A DNA stretch of 20,671 bases, from assembly GCA_964392465.1 (NCBI GenBank), contig CAYMPC010000016.1, forward strand, positions 1 to 20,671. Direction: 5' to 3'. Below the pieces are notes generated by a model. The model was not told where the DNA came from, ran no database searches, and saw nothing but the letters and a program-made list of their open reading frames with translations. This stretch comes from JAAXVZ01 sp964392465. GTDB lineage: Archaea > Nanobdellota > Nanobdellia > Woesearchaeales > GW2011-AR15. Numbering within the stretch: the stretch's first letter is position 1; each line of letters opens with the position of its first letter. Position numbers and translations under genes: made by a program. Shown piece by piece: positions 1 through 7,762 of this stretch.

Positions 1-999
1 CCAAAGTATAGAATTAAAGTAGAAGAAATAGCAAAACACTGGGGAAATAATGTAGGCAGTATTAAATCAGGACTTAAAATAGAAGAAAAAACAGTGCCTT
101 CTATTGATGAAGATACAGCAACTATAGCTGTTGAAGCAGCTAGAAATATAATAACAACTTCAAATATAAATACAAAAGAGATTGGTGCAATATATATAGG
201 TTCAGAATCACATCCATATGCAGTCAAGCCAACAGGAACAATTGTAGCACAGGCAGTTGGCCTTTCTAATAATTATACAACAGCTGATCTGGAATTTGCA
301 TGTAAGGGAGGAACAGCAGCAATACAAATTGCTCTAGCTTTAATTAAATCTAAAATGATGAAATATGTTTTGGCAGGGGGTTCTGATACTGCACAAGCAG
401 CTCCTGGAGATGTTTTAGAATATACTTCTGCTGCAGGAGGAGCAATGTTTTTAATAGGAGAAGAAAAGGTAATTGCAGAAATAACTCATACAGTTTCTTT
501 TACTTCTGATACTCCAGATTTCTGGAGAAGGGCGCATCAAAAATATCCTAGCCATACAGGCCCATTTACAGCAGACCCTGCTTATTTCAGGCATGTAATG
601 AATGCTACAAAAATGCTTTTTGAAAAAGCAAAAACAAATGCAAAAAACTACAATTATGCAGTATTCCACCAGCCAAATGGAAAATTCCCATTAAATGCTT
701 CAAAAGAACTTGGATTCACAAAAGAGCAAATTCTTCCAGGTTTATTAGTAGGAAAAATAGGAAATACTTATTCAGCATCTTCTCTGCTTGGATTGTGCGC
801 TATCCTTGATATCGTAAAGCCAGGAGAGAGAGTTTTATTGACCTCTTACGGTTCTGGAGCTGGAAGTGATAGTTTTGATATTACAATTACAGAGGAAATA
901 CTCAATGTGAAAAAAAAGATTAAGGCAGTTGAATCATATATTAAAAATAAAACCTATATTGATTATCCAGCTTATTTAAGGAATACAGGAAAACTATAA
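1..999 (+). CDS. Hydroxymethylglutaryl-CoA synthase, archaeal type (5' end cut by window edge)
   Basis: Condenses acetyl-CoA with acetoacetyl-CoA to HMG-CoA, the first committed step of the mevalonate pathway, in the cytoplasm. The frame is open to the first base, and its first codons (PKYRIKVEEIAKHWG) match the segment about ten residues into archaeal HMG-CoA synthases, so only a short N-terminus is missing. A GTG at 94 is internal, not the start: conserved sequence lies upstream of it. The nucleophilic Cys is in EFACKGGT (codon 101 of the window) and the active-site His in FHQPNG (codon 223); GSESHPYAVKPTG is also typical. The 332 visible residues plus about 10 fit the usual 345-350. The thiolase follows after 19 nt and DUF35 after that. 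In archaea these three proteins form a complex that channels acetoacetyl-CoA. Identity is secure; the symbol varies between databases, so none is given. Confidence 0.95.
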   Translation, partial: PKYRIKVEEIAKHWGNNVGSIKSGLKIEEKTVPSIDEDTATIAVEAARNIITTSNINTKEIGAIYIGSESHPYAVKPTGTIVAQAVGLSNNYTTADLEFACKGGTAAIQIALALIKSKMMKYVLAGGSDTAQAAPGDVLEYTSAAGGAMFLIGEEKVIAEITHTVSFTSDTPDFWRRAHQKYPSHTGPFTADPAYFRHVMNATKMLFEKAKTNAKNYNYAVFHQPNGKFPLNASKELGFTKEQILPGLLVGKIGNTYSASSLLGLCAILDIVKPGERVLLTSYGSGAGSDSFDITITEEILNVKKKIKAVESYIKNKTYIDYPAYLRNTGKL

Positions 1000-1018
1000 A
1001 ATAAATAAACTAAATAAA

Positions 1019-2179
1019 ATGAGAAAAGTCGCAATCATTGGAATAGGACAGACAAAATTTGGACAGATATGGGAGAAAGATTTAGTTAATTTAGCAGTAG
1101 AAGCAGGAGTAAAGGCTATCCATGATGCTGGTGTTCATAAAAAAGATATTCAAGCGCTATATGGAGGAACTATGTCAGGAGGATTATTCAATAGTCAGGA
1201 ACATCTAGGAAGTATATTTTCTGATTACTTAGGATTTAAAAATATTCCAAGTACAAGAGTTGAGGCTGCATGTGCTTCAGGAGGATTGGCATTAAGACAA
1301 GCATACATTGACATTGCATCAGGGATGCATGATATTGTTGTTGCAGGCGGAGTTGAAAAGATGACAGATATAAGCAGTTATTCAACAACAAAAGTTTTGG
1401 CAACAGCAGCAGATACAGAAAGAGAGGCTGTTTTTGGCGCAACATTTCCAGGATTATATGGGATGATGGCAAAGTTGCACATGCATAAGTATAAAACAAC
1501 TGAAGAGCAGATGGCTTTAGTCGCTGTTAAGAATCATAAAAATGCTTTGCATAATGAATATGCACAATTTCATAAAGAAATAACAGTTGATGATGTTTTA
1601 AAATCATCAAAAATAGCAGATCCTATTAAATTATTGGATGCATCTCCAATAACAGATGGAGCAGCAGCAATTGTTTTAGCATCTGAAGAAAAGGCAAGAG
1701 AATTATGCGATACTCCCATCTGGATAGCTGGCTCAGGGCATGCAACAGATTCAATAAGCTTGCATGACAGAGAAGATTTAGTTACATTGAGGGCAACAGT
1801 AGAAGCAGCAAAGCAAGCATACTTACAAGCAAAGATACAGCCTAAAGATATACAAGTGGCTGAAGTCCATGATTGTTTTACAATTGCAGAATTACTGGCA
1901 TTAGAAGATTTGGGGTTTGTAAAAAAAGGAGAAGCTGGAAAATTTACAGAAACAGGACAAACGCAAATAGGTGCTAAGCTTCCAATAAATACATCAGGAG
2001 GATTAAAGGCAAAAGGACATCCTATAGGAGCAACAGGAATAGCACAGGCTATTGAGGCAGTTTTACAATTAAGAGGAGATGCAGGAAAAAGAAATACAAA
2101 TGCAGAAACAGCGCTTACACACAATGTCGGCGGAAGCGGCGGAACATCAGTTGTGCACATTTTCAAGAGAACGTTGTAA
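1019..2179 (+). CDS. Acetyl-CoA acetyltransferase (archaeal SCP-x-like thiolase)
   Basis: Joins two acetyl-CoA to give acetoacetyl-CoA, handed to HMG-CoA synthase. The 386-residue chain has normal family length. Visible motifs are the nucleophilic Cys85 in EAACASGG, His284-Asp285 in VHDCF, the GHP motif at His334 (KAKGHPIGATG), and the C-terminal NVGGSGGTS. The last replaces the CxG Cys of classical bacterial thiolases, as is usual in the archaeal/SCP-x group. The ATG is preceded by an A-rich stretch without a clear Shine-Dalgarno site, as is the next gene (both end in AAATAAAATG). It sits between HMG-CoA synthase and DUF35, the usual archaeal order, which supports the mevalonate role over fatty-acid breakdown. 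Confidence 0.94.
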   Translation: MRKVAIIGIGQTKFGQIWEKDLVNLAVEAGVKAIHDAGVHKKDIQALYGGTMSGGLFNSQEHLGSIFSDYLGFKNIPSTRVEAACASGGLALRQAYIDIASGMHDIVVAGGVEKMTDISSYSTTKVLATAADTEREAVFGATFPGLYGMMAKLHMHKYKTTEEQMALVAVKNHKNALHNEYAQFHKEITVDDVLKSSKIADPIKLLDASPITDGAAAIVLASEEKARELCDTPIWIAGSGHATDSISLHDREDLVTLRATVEAAKQAYLQAKIQPKDIQVAEVHDCFTIAELLALEDLGFVKKGEAGKFTETGQTQIGAKLPINTSGGLKAKGHPIGATGIAQAIEAVLQLRGDAGKRNTNAETALTHNVGGSGGTSVVHIFKRTL

Positions 2180-2205
2180 TAATTAAAATAAAAAACTGAA
2201 ATAAA

Positions 2206-2619
2206 ATGACAGTACCAAGAATCTGGAGACGCATACCCGAACATTATAACTTAATAGGAAAAAAATGTTCTGGATGTAATGAATTATATTTTCCTAGTAG
2301 AGAAGTCTGCGTTAAATGCGGCTCTCTTAAGATGGAAGATTATAAATTCAAAGGAGAAGGAAACATAATCACCTTCACTATAATAAGGACAGGAGTCAAT
2401 GATCCTGAAAGTGAGATGCCTGAGAAGGCATTTAGAAAAATACCTTATAATCTGGCAATAATCCAGCTTGAAGAAGGGCCTATGCTCACTGCAGAAATAG
2501 TGGATTGCATGCCTGAAGAAGTTGAGATAGGAAAAAAAGTAGAGGTTGTTTTCAGAAAAATTTTAGAAATGGGGAAAAAAGGAGTTATTCAATATGGCTA
2601 CAAATTCAAACTCATCTGA
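2206..2619 (+). CDS. DUF35 zinc-ribbon/OB-fold protein of the thiolase-HMG-CoA synthase complex
   Basis: Small non-catalytic partner. In archaea where the complex has been studied, the DUF35 protein bridges thiolase and HMG-CoA synthase and helps form a shared CoA-binding site. The 137-residue chain has an N-terminal helical hook, a rubredoxin-like zinc ribbon (Cys21-x2-Cys24 and Cys35-x2-Cys38), and an OB-fold from about residue 45 to the end (GEGNIITFTII, LAIIQLEEGPMLTAEIV). All four zinc ligands are present. It starts 26 nt after the thiolase, and its last 26 nt overlap the reductase gene in another frame. Homologous zinc ribbons also accompany other thiolases; the gene order settles the role here. 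Confidence 0.93.
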   Translation: MTVPRIWRRIPEHYNLIGKKCSGCNELYFPSREVCVKCGSLKMEDYKFKGEGNIITFTIIRTGVNDPESEMPEKAFRKIPYNLAIIQLEEGPMLTAEIVDCMPEEVEIGKKVEVVFRKILEMGKKGVIQYGYKFKLI

Positions 2620-3826
2620 TGCAGACTTATTAAAAAAAGTCTTGGATAATAAACTGAAATTCTATGAATTAGATGATTTATCAAAAAACGCAGACAAAAT
2701 AAGATTGGTTGCACTTGAAAAAAAACTAGGAATCAAATTAGAATCAATCGGAAGCACAATTCTTTCTCCTGAAGAGTGTAAAGGTAATATAGAAAACATG
2801 ATAGGAAGCTGTCAAGTTCCTTTGGGAATAGCAGGTCCTGTTTTATTAAAAGGGGAAAAGGCAAAAGGAGAATTTTATCTTCCTATTGCAACCACAGAGG
2901 GAGCCTTGACAGCTTCTGTAAATAGAGGTTGTTCTGTAATAAATAAAAGCGGGGGAGCATATTCTATTATATTAAAAAATGAACAGACAAGATCTATTTT
3001 GTTTAAGGCACATAATATTATTGAAGCAAAGAAATTTACAGAATGGGTTGAAAAGAATTTTGATTTATTGAAAAGTGCAGGAGAGCAGGATGAAAAATTT
3101 ATAGAGATAAAAAAAATAGAGAGATATATTGTAGGACTGAATATCTGGCTAAGGATTAAAGCATATACCTATGATGCAATGGGCATGAACATGATTACAA
3201 TAGCTGGGAAAAAAATAGCAGATTATATAATTAAAGAGTATAAAGAAACAAAAGGAATTGAGTTTATTTCTGAATCTGGAAATTTATGCACAGACAAAAA
3301 ACCAAGTTTAATGAATCTCATTAATACAAGAGGGAAAAAGGTAATTGCTTCTGTTGATATTCCTGAAAAAATAATTAAAAAAGTTCTGAAAACAACATCA
3401 GAGGAATTAATTGATTTGAATTACAGGAAAAATCTTCTAGGAAGCGCTCTTTCAGGAAGTTTGGGATATAATGCGCATTTTGCAAATGTAATAGCGGCAA
3501 TGTTCATAGCAACAGGACAGGATGTTGCTCATGTAGTTGATGGCTCTTTAGGATTTACAACAGTAGAAAAAATAAAAGGAGGAATAAATATTTCAGTTAC
3601 TTTAATGAGTTTACAAATTGGTACAATAGGTGGAGGAACAAAGTTAAGAACTCAGAAAGATTGCTTGTCTCTATTAGGTTGTTTTGGAGCAGGGAATCCT
3701 CCAGGAAACAATGCTGAAAAACTGGCAGAGCTTATTTCTGTCGGGGTATTAGCTGGAGAAATATCTTTGTTAGGGGCATTATCTACCAAAGAGTTAGCTA
3801 AATCTCATGAGAAATTAAACAGATAA
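2594..3826 (+). CDS. hmgA: Class I HMG-CoA reductase (NADPH)
   Basis: Reduces HMG-CoA to mevalonate with two NADPH. All four catalytic residues of the class are visible: Glu102 in ATTEGALTAS, Lys235 in CTDKKPS, Asp310 in GQDVAHVV, and C-terminal His405 in AKSHEK. The substrate/cofactor motifs ENMIGSCQVP (67-76), DAMGMNM (194-200) and GTIGGGT (343-349) are intact. The 410 residues match soluble archaeal class I enzymes; there is no membrane domain. The ATG lies inside the 3' end of the DUF35 gene, 26 nt before its stop, with GGAG at 2581-2584 as a plausible ribosome site. There is no later Met before the conserved core, so the overlap is probably real and suggests translational coupling. Confidence 0.96.
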   Translation: MATNSNSSDADLLKKVLDNKLKFYELDDLSKNADKIRLVALEKKLGIKLESIGSTILSPEECKGNIENMIGSCQVPLGIAGPVLLKGEKAKGEFYLPIATTEGALTASVNRGCSVINKSGGAYSIILKNEQTRSILFKAHNIIEAKKFTEWVEKNFDLLKSAGEQDEKFIEIKKIERYIVGLNIWLRIKAYTYDAMGMNMITIAGKKIADYIIKEYKETKGIEFISESGNLCTDKKPSLMNLINTRGKKVIASVDIPEKIIKKVLKTTSEELIDLNYRKNLLGSALSGSLGYNAHFANVIAAMFIATGQDVAHVVDGSLGFTTVEKIKGGINISVTLMSLQIGTIGGGTKLRTQKDCLSLLGCFGAGNPPGNNAEKLAELISVGVLAGEISLLGALSTKELAKSHEKLNR

Positions 3827-3827
3827 A

Positions 3828-4565
3828 ATGATTCTTAAAATATTCTGCATTAATATGTGGCTTTTGCCGTTTAGATTATCAAAAAACAACAAGAAAAGAG
3901 TAAGCTTACTTTTAGATTTCATAAATAAAAAACAACCGGACATAATAACACTTCAGGAGGTATGGGATACGAAACATATAACTTTTCTTAAAAAACATTT
4001 GAAAAATTATTTTTTTTCCTATGTGGCAAAAAAAAAACTGAATATATCAGGTGTAGTAACAATTTCTAAATGTTCCCCAACAAATATAGAATTTTTTCCT
4101 TTTAAAAAAAATAAAGAAATGGATTTTGTAGAGAAAAGAGTTATGAAAGGAGTAATAAAGACCGAATATAAAATAAAAGACAAAAAATTTTTTTTTTATA
4201 ATACTCACTTATATAATCCTACAAGCGAAAGAAAAAAACAGATTACAAAAAACCAAATACATTTCATCAAAAGCAGAATAAAACCAAATGGAACAGTTTT
4301 CCTTTGCGGAGATTTAAATTTAGATAAAAATGAATTTGAGAAAGTCAACAATGGCTTTTTTTCCTTTGCAGAAAAAACAAGAAACACCTTTTCCTCAGAT
4401 AACAAATATTTAAAAAAATGGTGGGACAGGAAAGTTAAAGGCAATAAAAAAATAGATTATATATTAATAAAAACAGATGCAAAATATTCTTTCAAATCTC
4501 AAACAATAAATAAGGATTTATCCGATCACTTTGGTATTTACACAGAAGTCAATTTTGAAAGTTAA
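3828..4565 (+). CDS. Endonuclease/exonuclease/phosphatase-fold metal-dependent hydrolase
   Basis: Member of the EEP superfamily (DNase I, exonuclease III, neutral sphingomyelinase, inositol phosphatases), which cleaves phosphodiester or phosphomonoester bonds with a divalent metal. The core motifs are in order: Asn9, Glu44 in LQEVW, His127 in NTHLY, Asp162 and Asn164 in GDLNLD, Asp210 in IDYIL, and the SDH triad end at 232-234. The 245-residue chain has no signal peptide and is very Lys-rich. It starts one base after the reductase stop, so it is cotranscribed with the mevalonate genes. Its substrate cannot be read from sequence; the NTHLYNP and SDHFG pattern leans to the sphingomyelinase/phosphatase side rather than DNA repair. 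The gene contains a ten-A run (4028-4037) and a ten-T run (4188-4197). Confidence 0.85.
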   Translation: MILKIFCINMWLLPFRLSKNNKKRVSLLLDFINKKQPDIITLQEVWDTKHITFLKKHLKNYFFSYVAKKKLNISGVVTISKCSPTNIEFFPFKKNKEMDFVEKRVMKGVIKTEYKIKDKKFFFYNTHLYNPTSERKKQITKNQIHFIKSRIKPNGTVFLCGDLNLDKNEFEKVNNGFFSFAEKTRNTFSSDNKYLKKWWDRKVKGNKKIDYILIKTDAKYSFKSQTINKDLSDHFGIYTEVNFES

Positions 4566-4566
4566 C

Positions 4567-5058
4567 TTAAATCTTTCTTCTCATCTCTATATGTGTATCC
4601 CTAAAACCCCATCTTTTATAGATAGAATGTGCATGCTCATTTTCAGGATATACGGCAATAGAAATAGTAGTTAGTCTTTTTTTTTTAAACCAAGCTATTG
4701 CTTTTTTCTTAAATTTTGAGCTAATTCCTTTTCCTCTATATTCTTTCTTTACAAACAAGTCACTAAAATATCCTAGCTTTTCAATCTTAAATATGGGAAT
4801 GTTTTTTTTTATTTGATTAAGAGAATAACCTATTAAACTATTTTTTTCTTCAGCTACAAAAATCACAGAATTTTTAGATCTTATACATCTTTTAATATGT
4901 TTCAAAAAAAGAACCTGAGCATTTTTCTTTTTTTCTAGAAAAGGTTTTACACTAGGGTTGTTAGTGATTATTACATCATCATGATACTTCATAAATTCAG
5001 TCCATAGCTCTAGAATATCATTAGAATCTCTTAATTTAGCTTCTCGTATTATAATCAT
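4567..5058 (-). CDS. GNAT-family N-acetyltransferase
   Basis: Transfers an acetyl group from acetyl-CoA to an unknown amine (small molecule or protein N-terminus or lysine). The 163-residue chain shows the GNAT core: DLFVKKEYRGKGISSKF (100-116), with the pyrophosphate-binding R-G-K-G turn at 108-111, and the late motif NEHAHSIYKRWGF (140-152). I chose the ATG at 5058 over a TTG two codons upstream because a TTTTTATA box is centred about 26 bp before it, which fits leaderless transcription. It converges on the hydrolase gene with one base between the stops and diverges from mevalonate kinase. Nothing ties it to isoprenoids except position. Confidence 0.88.
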   Translation of the reverse strand: MIIIREAKLRDSNDILELWTEFMKYHDDVIITNNPSVKPFLEKKKNAQVLFLKHIKRCIRSKNSVIFVAEEKNSLIGYSLNQIKKNIPIFKIEKLGYFSDLFVKKEYRGKGISSKFKKKAIAWFKKKRLTTISIAVYPENEHAHSIYKRWGFRDTHIEMRRKI

Positions 5059-5080
5059 GTTCAAAAATAATATATTTTCT

Positions 5081-5088
5081 TATAAAAA
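5081..5088 (-). promoter_or_regulatory. TATA box for the GNAT gene
   Basis: On the minus strand this reads TTTTTATA, centred 26-27 bp before the ATG at 5058. An archaeal TATA box sits about 26 bp before the transcription start, so the message would begin at or next to the ATG (leaderless). No Shine-Dalgarno site lies between. Confidence 0.6.
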
Positions 5089-5111
5089 TCTATCTTTATT
5101 TTTGACATATA

Positions 5112-5119
5112 TTTTTATA
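5112..5119 (+). promoter_or_regulatory. TATA box for the mevalonate kinase operon
   Basis: TTTTTATA, centred about 26.5 bp before the ATG at 5142, predicting a leaderless mvk transcript. It stands back to back with the GNAT promoter about 23 bp away, so the two transcription units diverge from one short intergenic region. Confidence 0.6.
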
Positions 5120-5141
5120 CTGGTTTATTTTTTCAAAAAGC

Positions 5142-6032
5142 ATGAAGACAGCAAAAGCTTGCGCGAAAATAATTCTTTTTGGAGAGCACGCTGTAGTTTA
5201 TGACAAGCCAGGAATCGCTGTTCCAATAAAAAAATTATATACCTTGGCAACAGCTTCCTCTGATTCTTTTTCATATACAACAGACAGAGAGATGAATGAA
5301 GAAGATCACATGAAAATAAGCAAACTTTTTAAGCTTCTTTTTGAAAAACTAAATGTTTCAAGCAGAAATATAAGTGTGGATATAGAATCAAATATCCCTC
5401 TTTCTTCAGGATTGGGGAGCAGCGCTTCATTATCTATTGCTTTGATTAGGGCTTTCTCAAATTATTTTGATTTGAAACTTGATGAAAAAAAGATTAATGA
5501 TACTGCATTTGAATGTGAAAAAATATTTCATGGTATGCCGAGCGGAATAGATAACACAGTTATTACTTATGAAAAACCAATATTTTTCAAAAAAAACAAC
5601 TTTGATACAATTATACTGAAAAAGCCAATAAACCTAATAATAGCAAACACAGGGATTAAATCGAACACAAAAGAGATAGTCTTAGAGCTAAAAGAAAGGT
5701 ATGAAAAAAATAAAGAAGCATATATGAAACAGTTTGACAATATTGAAAAAATTACGTTATTAGCAAAAGAATCTCTAGAAAAAGGAGATATAAAAAAATT
5801 AGGCAGATTAATGACACAAAATCATGAATTTCTTGGAGAGATAGGAATCTCTAATTTACAGCTAGATGCAATGGTTAATAAGGCCTTAAAAGCAGGAGCG
5901 TATGGTGCAAAACTTGCAGGAGCAGGCAGAGGAGGCAACATAATTGCTTTGGTTGATGAGAAAAAAACAAACCATATCATGAATGAGCTAAGATCTATGT
6001 CAAGAGAGATTATATCTTCGGTGATAATATGA
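5142..6032 (+). CDS. mvk: Mevalonate kinase (GHMP family)
   Basis: Phosphorylates mevalonate to 5-phosphomevalonate with ATP. The 296 residues contain the three GHMP motifs: N-terminal KIILFGEHAVVY (9-20), the Gly/Ser-rich ATP loop IPLSSGLGSSAS (85-96), and the C-terminal KLAGAGRGGNIIAL (257-270). The catalytic Asp137 is in PSGIDNTV. The last four bases overlap the next gene as ATGA, so kinase and prenyl synthase are coupled. The following mevalonate steps (phosphomevalonate kinase or dehydratase, decarboxylase, isopentenyl phosphate kinase) are not in this window, so which version of the pathway is used cannot be told. Confidence 0.95.
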   Translation: MKTAKACAKIILFGEHAVVYDKPGIAVPIKKLYTLATASSDSFSYTTDREMNEEDHMKISKLFKLLFEKLNVSSRNISVDIESNIPLSSGLGSSASLSIALIRAFSNYFDLKLDEKKINDTAFECEKIFHGMPSGIDNTVITYEKPIFFKKNNFDTIILKKPINLIIANTGIKSNTKEIVLELKERYEKNKEAYMKQFDNIEKITLLAKESLEKGDIKKLGRLMTQNHEFLGEIGISNLQLDAMVNKALKAGAYGAKLAGAGRGGNIIALVDEKKTNHIMNELRSMSREIISSVII

Positions 6033-7111
6033 CATTTAATCAGTTGTTAGAAAAATATAAATCTCTTATTAATGAAACTCTTGAAATTTATTTAGATACT
6101 TCTATAAGACAATTAAAAACAAATGAATCATTTGTTAGAGAAAGCTACTCTTTAATAAAAGAATATACTTTTTCAGGAGGTAAAAGAATTAGGCCAATAG
6201 CATTTATCCTTTCTTACTTAGCATCAGGCGGCAAAGAAGAAAGAAGAATCTTTTTTCCAGCAGCAGCAATAGAACTACAGCATACTTATAGCCTTATACT
6301 TGATGATATAATGGATGAAGATGAATTAAGAAGAAACAAGCCTACAGTATATAAAAAATTAAAAGAATATTTTCTAAAAAAGTTTAAAGAAGAAACATAT
6401 AATGGAAGCCTTTTCAACAGGAAATCAAGCAGATTTTCTGTTTCAAATGGGATTATGCTAGGAAATATAACTAATATATTATCAAAACAAGCAATTTTAA
6501 AAAGTGATTTTAACAATGAAACTAAAATAAAAGCATTAAATATAATTGAAGAGACAGAAGAGAAACTTTATCATGGCCAGATGAAAGATGTACTAATGGA
6601 ATACAAAAAAAACATTTCAGAGGAAGAATATTTGGAGATGATAAAACAAAAGACAGGAGCTTTATTTGAGGCATCTTTTGAATTGGGAGCTTTGTTTTCA
6701 GGAGCAAATGAAGTTAAAAGAGAAATATTAAAAAAAATAGGTCTATACTCTGCTATTGCCTTTCAGATACAAGATGATATAATTGATATTTTAGGAGAAA
6801 AAGGTCACGACTTAGGATCTGATATTAAAAAAGGAAAAAAGACCTTACTTATGATTAAAGCGTTAGAAAAATCAAGCGACAGGCAAAAAAAAATATTATT
6901 GGATATATACAATAAAAATAGTTCAGATGAGAATGAAATAAAAAAAGTCATAGGTATAATGCATGACACAGGATCGATTGATTATTCAAGAAGACTTGCA
7001 AATGCTTACCTTAAAATAGCTGAAGAAAATGCATCTAAATTGAAACTTGATATTTTATATAGCGAAATATTTAAGGGATACTTGGATTTTATGACAAAAA
7101 GAGATTCTTAA
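6029..7111 (+). CDS. idsA: Polyprenyl (geranylgeranyl/farnesyl) diphosphate synthase
   Basis: Adds IPP units head-to-tail to an allylic diphosphate, making the chains for archaeal ether lipids or polyprenol. The trans-prenyltransferase motifs are visible: GKRIRP (51-56), first Asp-rich motif DDIMD (92-96), KTG (208-210), and second Asp-rich motif DDIID (249-253) after QIQ. Tyr87, five residues before the first motif, is at the chain-length position where aromatic side chains tend to give C15-C20 products. At 360 residues it is longer than the usual 320-330. The extra length lies mainly at about 113-138 after RRNKPTVYKK, and the usual GD of the following helix is GN here (145-146). GGTGAT at 6020-6025 is the ribosome site inside mvk. 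Product length is not certain. Confidence 0.9.
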   Translation: MTFNQLLEKYKSLINETLEIYLDTSIRQLKTNESFVRESYSLIKEYTFSGGKRIRPIAFILSYLASGGKEERRIFFPAAAIELQHTYSLILDDIMDEDELRRNKPTVYKKLKEYFLKKFKEETYNGSLFNRKSSRFSVSNGIMLGNITNILSKQAILKSDFNNETKIKALNIIEETEEKLYHGQMKDVLMEYKKNISEEEYLEMIKQKTGALFEASFELGALFSGANEVKREILKKIGLYSAIAFQIQDDIIDILGEKGHDLGSDIKKGKKTLLMIKALEKSSDRQKKILLDIYNKNSSDENEIKKVIGIMHDTGSIDYSRRLANAYLKIAEENASKLKLDILYSEIFKGYLDFMTKRDS

Positions 7112-7112
7112 A

Positions 7113-7619
7113 TTATTTATCAATCCAAAAAATTAATTCATCAAGAATAATTCTCAGCCAAGGTGTAAAAATCTCTGGTTTTTTTTCAACCTCTTTCTTT
7201 AATTTATCCAAAGAAACCCATTTATATTCACTTACTTCTTCTGGATTTGGATTTGGTTCTTTATCATAATATCCAAAAAAGACATGATCATATTCATTTT
7301 CAATAAGATTATTTTTCATTTTTGCTTTATACATAAGGCTGAATTTCTCCTCAAGTTTGCATGAGAAGCCCATCTCCTCTTTAAGTCTTCTTTCTGCTTC
7401 TTTTTTGATATTTTTTTCAATAGGATGGCTGCAACAAGTATTTGACCAAAGGCCAGAAGAATGATATTTATCCTGTGCTCTTTTTTGTAATAGTAATTCT
7501 CCTTTTAAATTAAAAATAAAAACAGAAAAAGCCCTATGGAGTTTTCCTTCTTTATGTGCATCTAATTTGCTTTCTATTCCTATTTCTTTGTCTTTGCTAT
7601 CTACAAGAATTACATTCAT
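7113..7619 (-). CDS. idi: Isopentenyl-diphosphate delta-isomerase, type 1 (Nudix fold)
   Basis: Interconverts IPP and DMAPP, supplying the primer for prenyl synthesis. The 168 residues align with the bacterial/eukaryal type 1 enzyme: metal ligands His22 and His28 (KLHRAFSVF), QKRA, the catalytic Cys in WSNTCCSHP (Cys63 aligns with E. coli Cys67), the metal ligand His65, a Nudix-like helix EAERRLKEEMG, Tyr97, and Glu107/Glu109 in IENEYDHVF. Most archaea use the unrelated FMN-dependent type 2 enzyme, so type 1 is a point of interest. It converges on the prenyl synthase with one base between the stops. A weak TATA-like TATTTTAAA lies about 27 bp before the ATG. Confidence 0.95.
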   Translation of the reverse strand: MNVILVDSKDKEIGIESKLDAHKEGKLHRAFSVFIFNLKGELLLQKRAQDKYHSSGLWSNTCCSHPIEKNIKKEAERRLKEEMGFSCKLEEKFSLMYKAKMKNNLIENEYDHVFFGYYDKEPNPNPEEVSEYKWVSLDKLKKEVEKKPEIFTPWLRIILDELIFWIDK

Positions 7620-7641
7620 ATACTATAGGGAGTTCATTAAG

Positions 7642-7650
7642 TTTAAAATA
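7642..7650 (-). promoter_or_regulatory. Possible weak TATA box for idi
   Basis: The minus strand reads TATTTTAAA, centred about 27 bp before the idi ATG at 7619. The spacing fits a leaderless start, but the match is poorer than at neighbouring promoters. idi could instead be read from the promoter of the small membrane peptide just upstream. Confidence 0.35.
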
Positions 7651-7654
7651 ATTT

Positions 7655-7738
7655 CTAAATGAATTTAACAATAAAATAGCCAATAATCCCCAAGGTAATT
7701 ATCCATCCTATTACACTTATGTAATCTTTTTTTTTCAT
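7655..7738 (-). CDS. 27-residue single-pass membrane peptide
   Basis: A tiny gene encoding MKKKDYISVIGWIITLGII and eight more residues, ending YFIVKFI: a basic N-terminus followed by one hydrophobic helix spanning roughly residues 7-26. The frame stays open upstream, but that extension lacks protein-like character and runs through a TATA box. The ATG at 7738 was chosen because TTTATATA, the exact archaeal consensus, is centred 28 bp before it. It ends 35 bp before idi on the same strand, so both may share a transcript. Function unknown; the KKK start predicts an N-in orientation. Many archaea and bacteria have such small membrane proteins, but I do not recognise this one. Confidence 0.55.
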   Translation of the reverse strand: MKKKDYISVIGWIITLGIIGYFIVKFI

Positions 7739-7762
7739 TTTATAAAAAAGAAAGTTCTTCCT

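Noticed and set aside
94..96. GTG as the start of HMG-CoA synthase
   Set aside because: The 31 codons upstream, open to the window edge, match the conserved N-terminal part of archaeal HMG-CoA synthases, so the true start lies outside the window.
1570..2244. 224-codon open frame on the minus strand across the thiolase
   Set aside because: It is antisense to a strongly conserved thiolase frame, has no promoter or ribosome site, and its composition is what the complement of Ala/Gly-rich codons gives.
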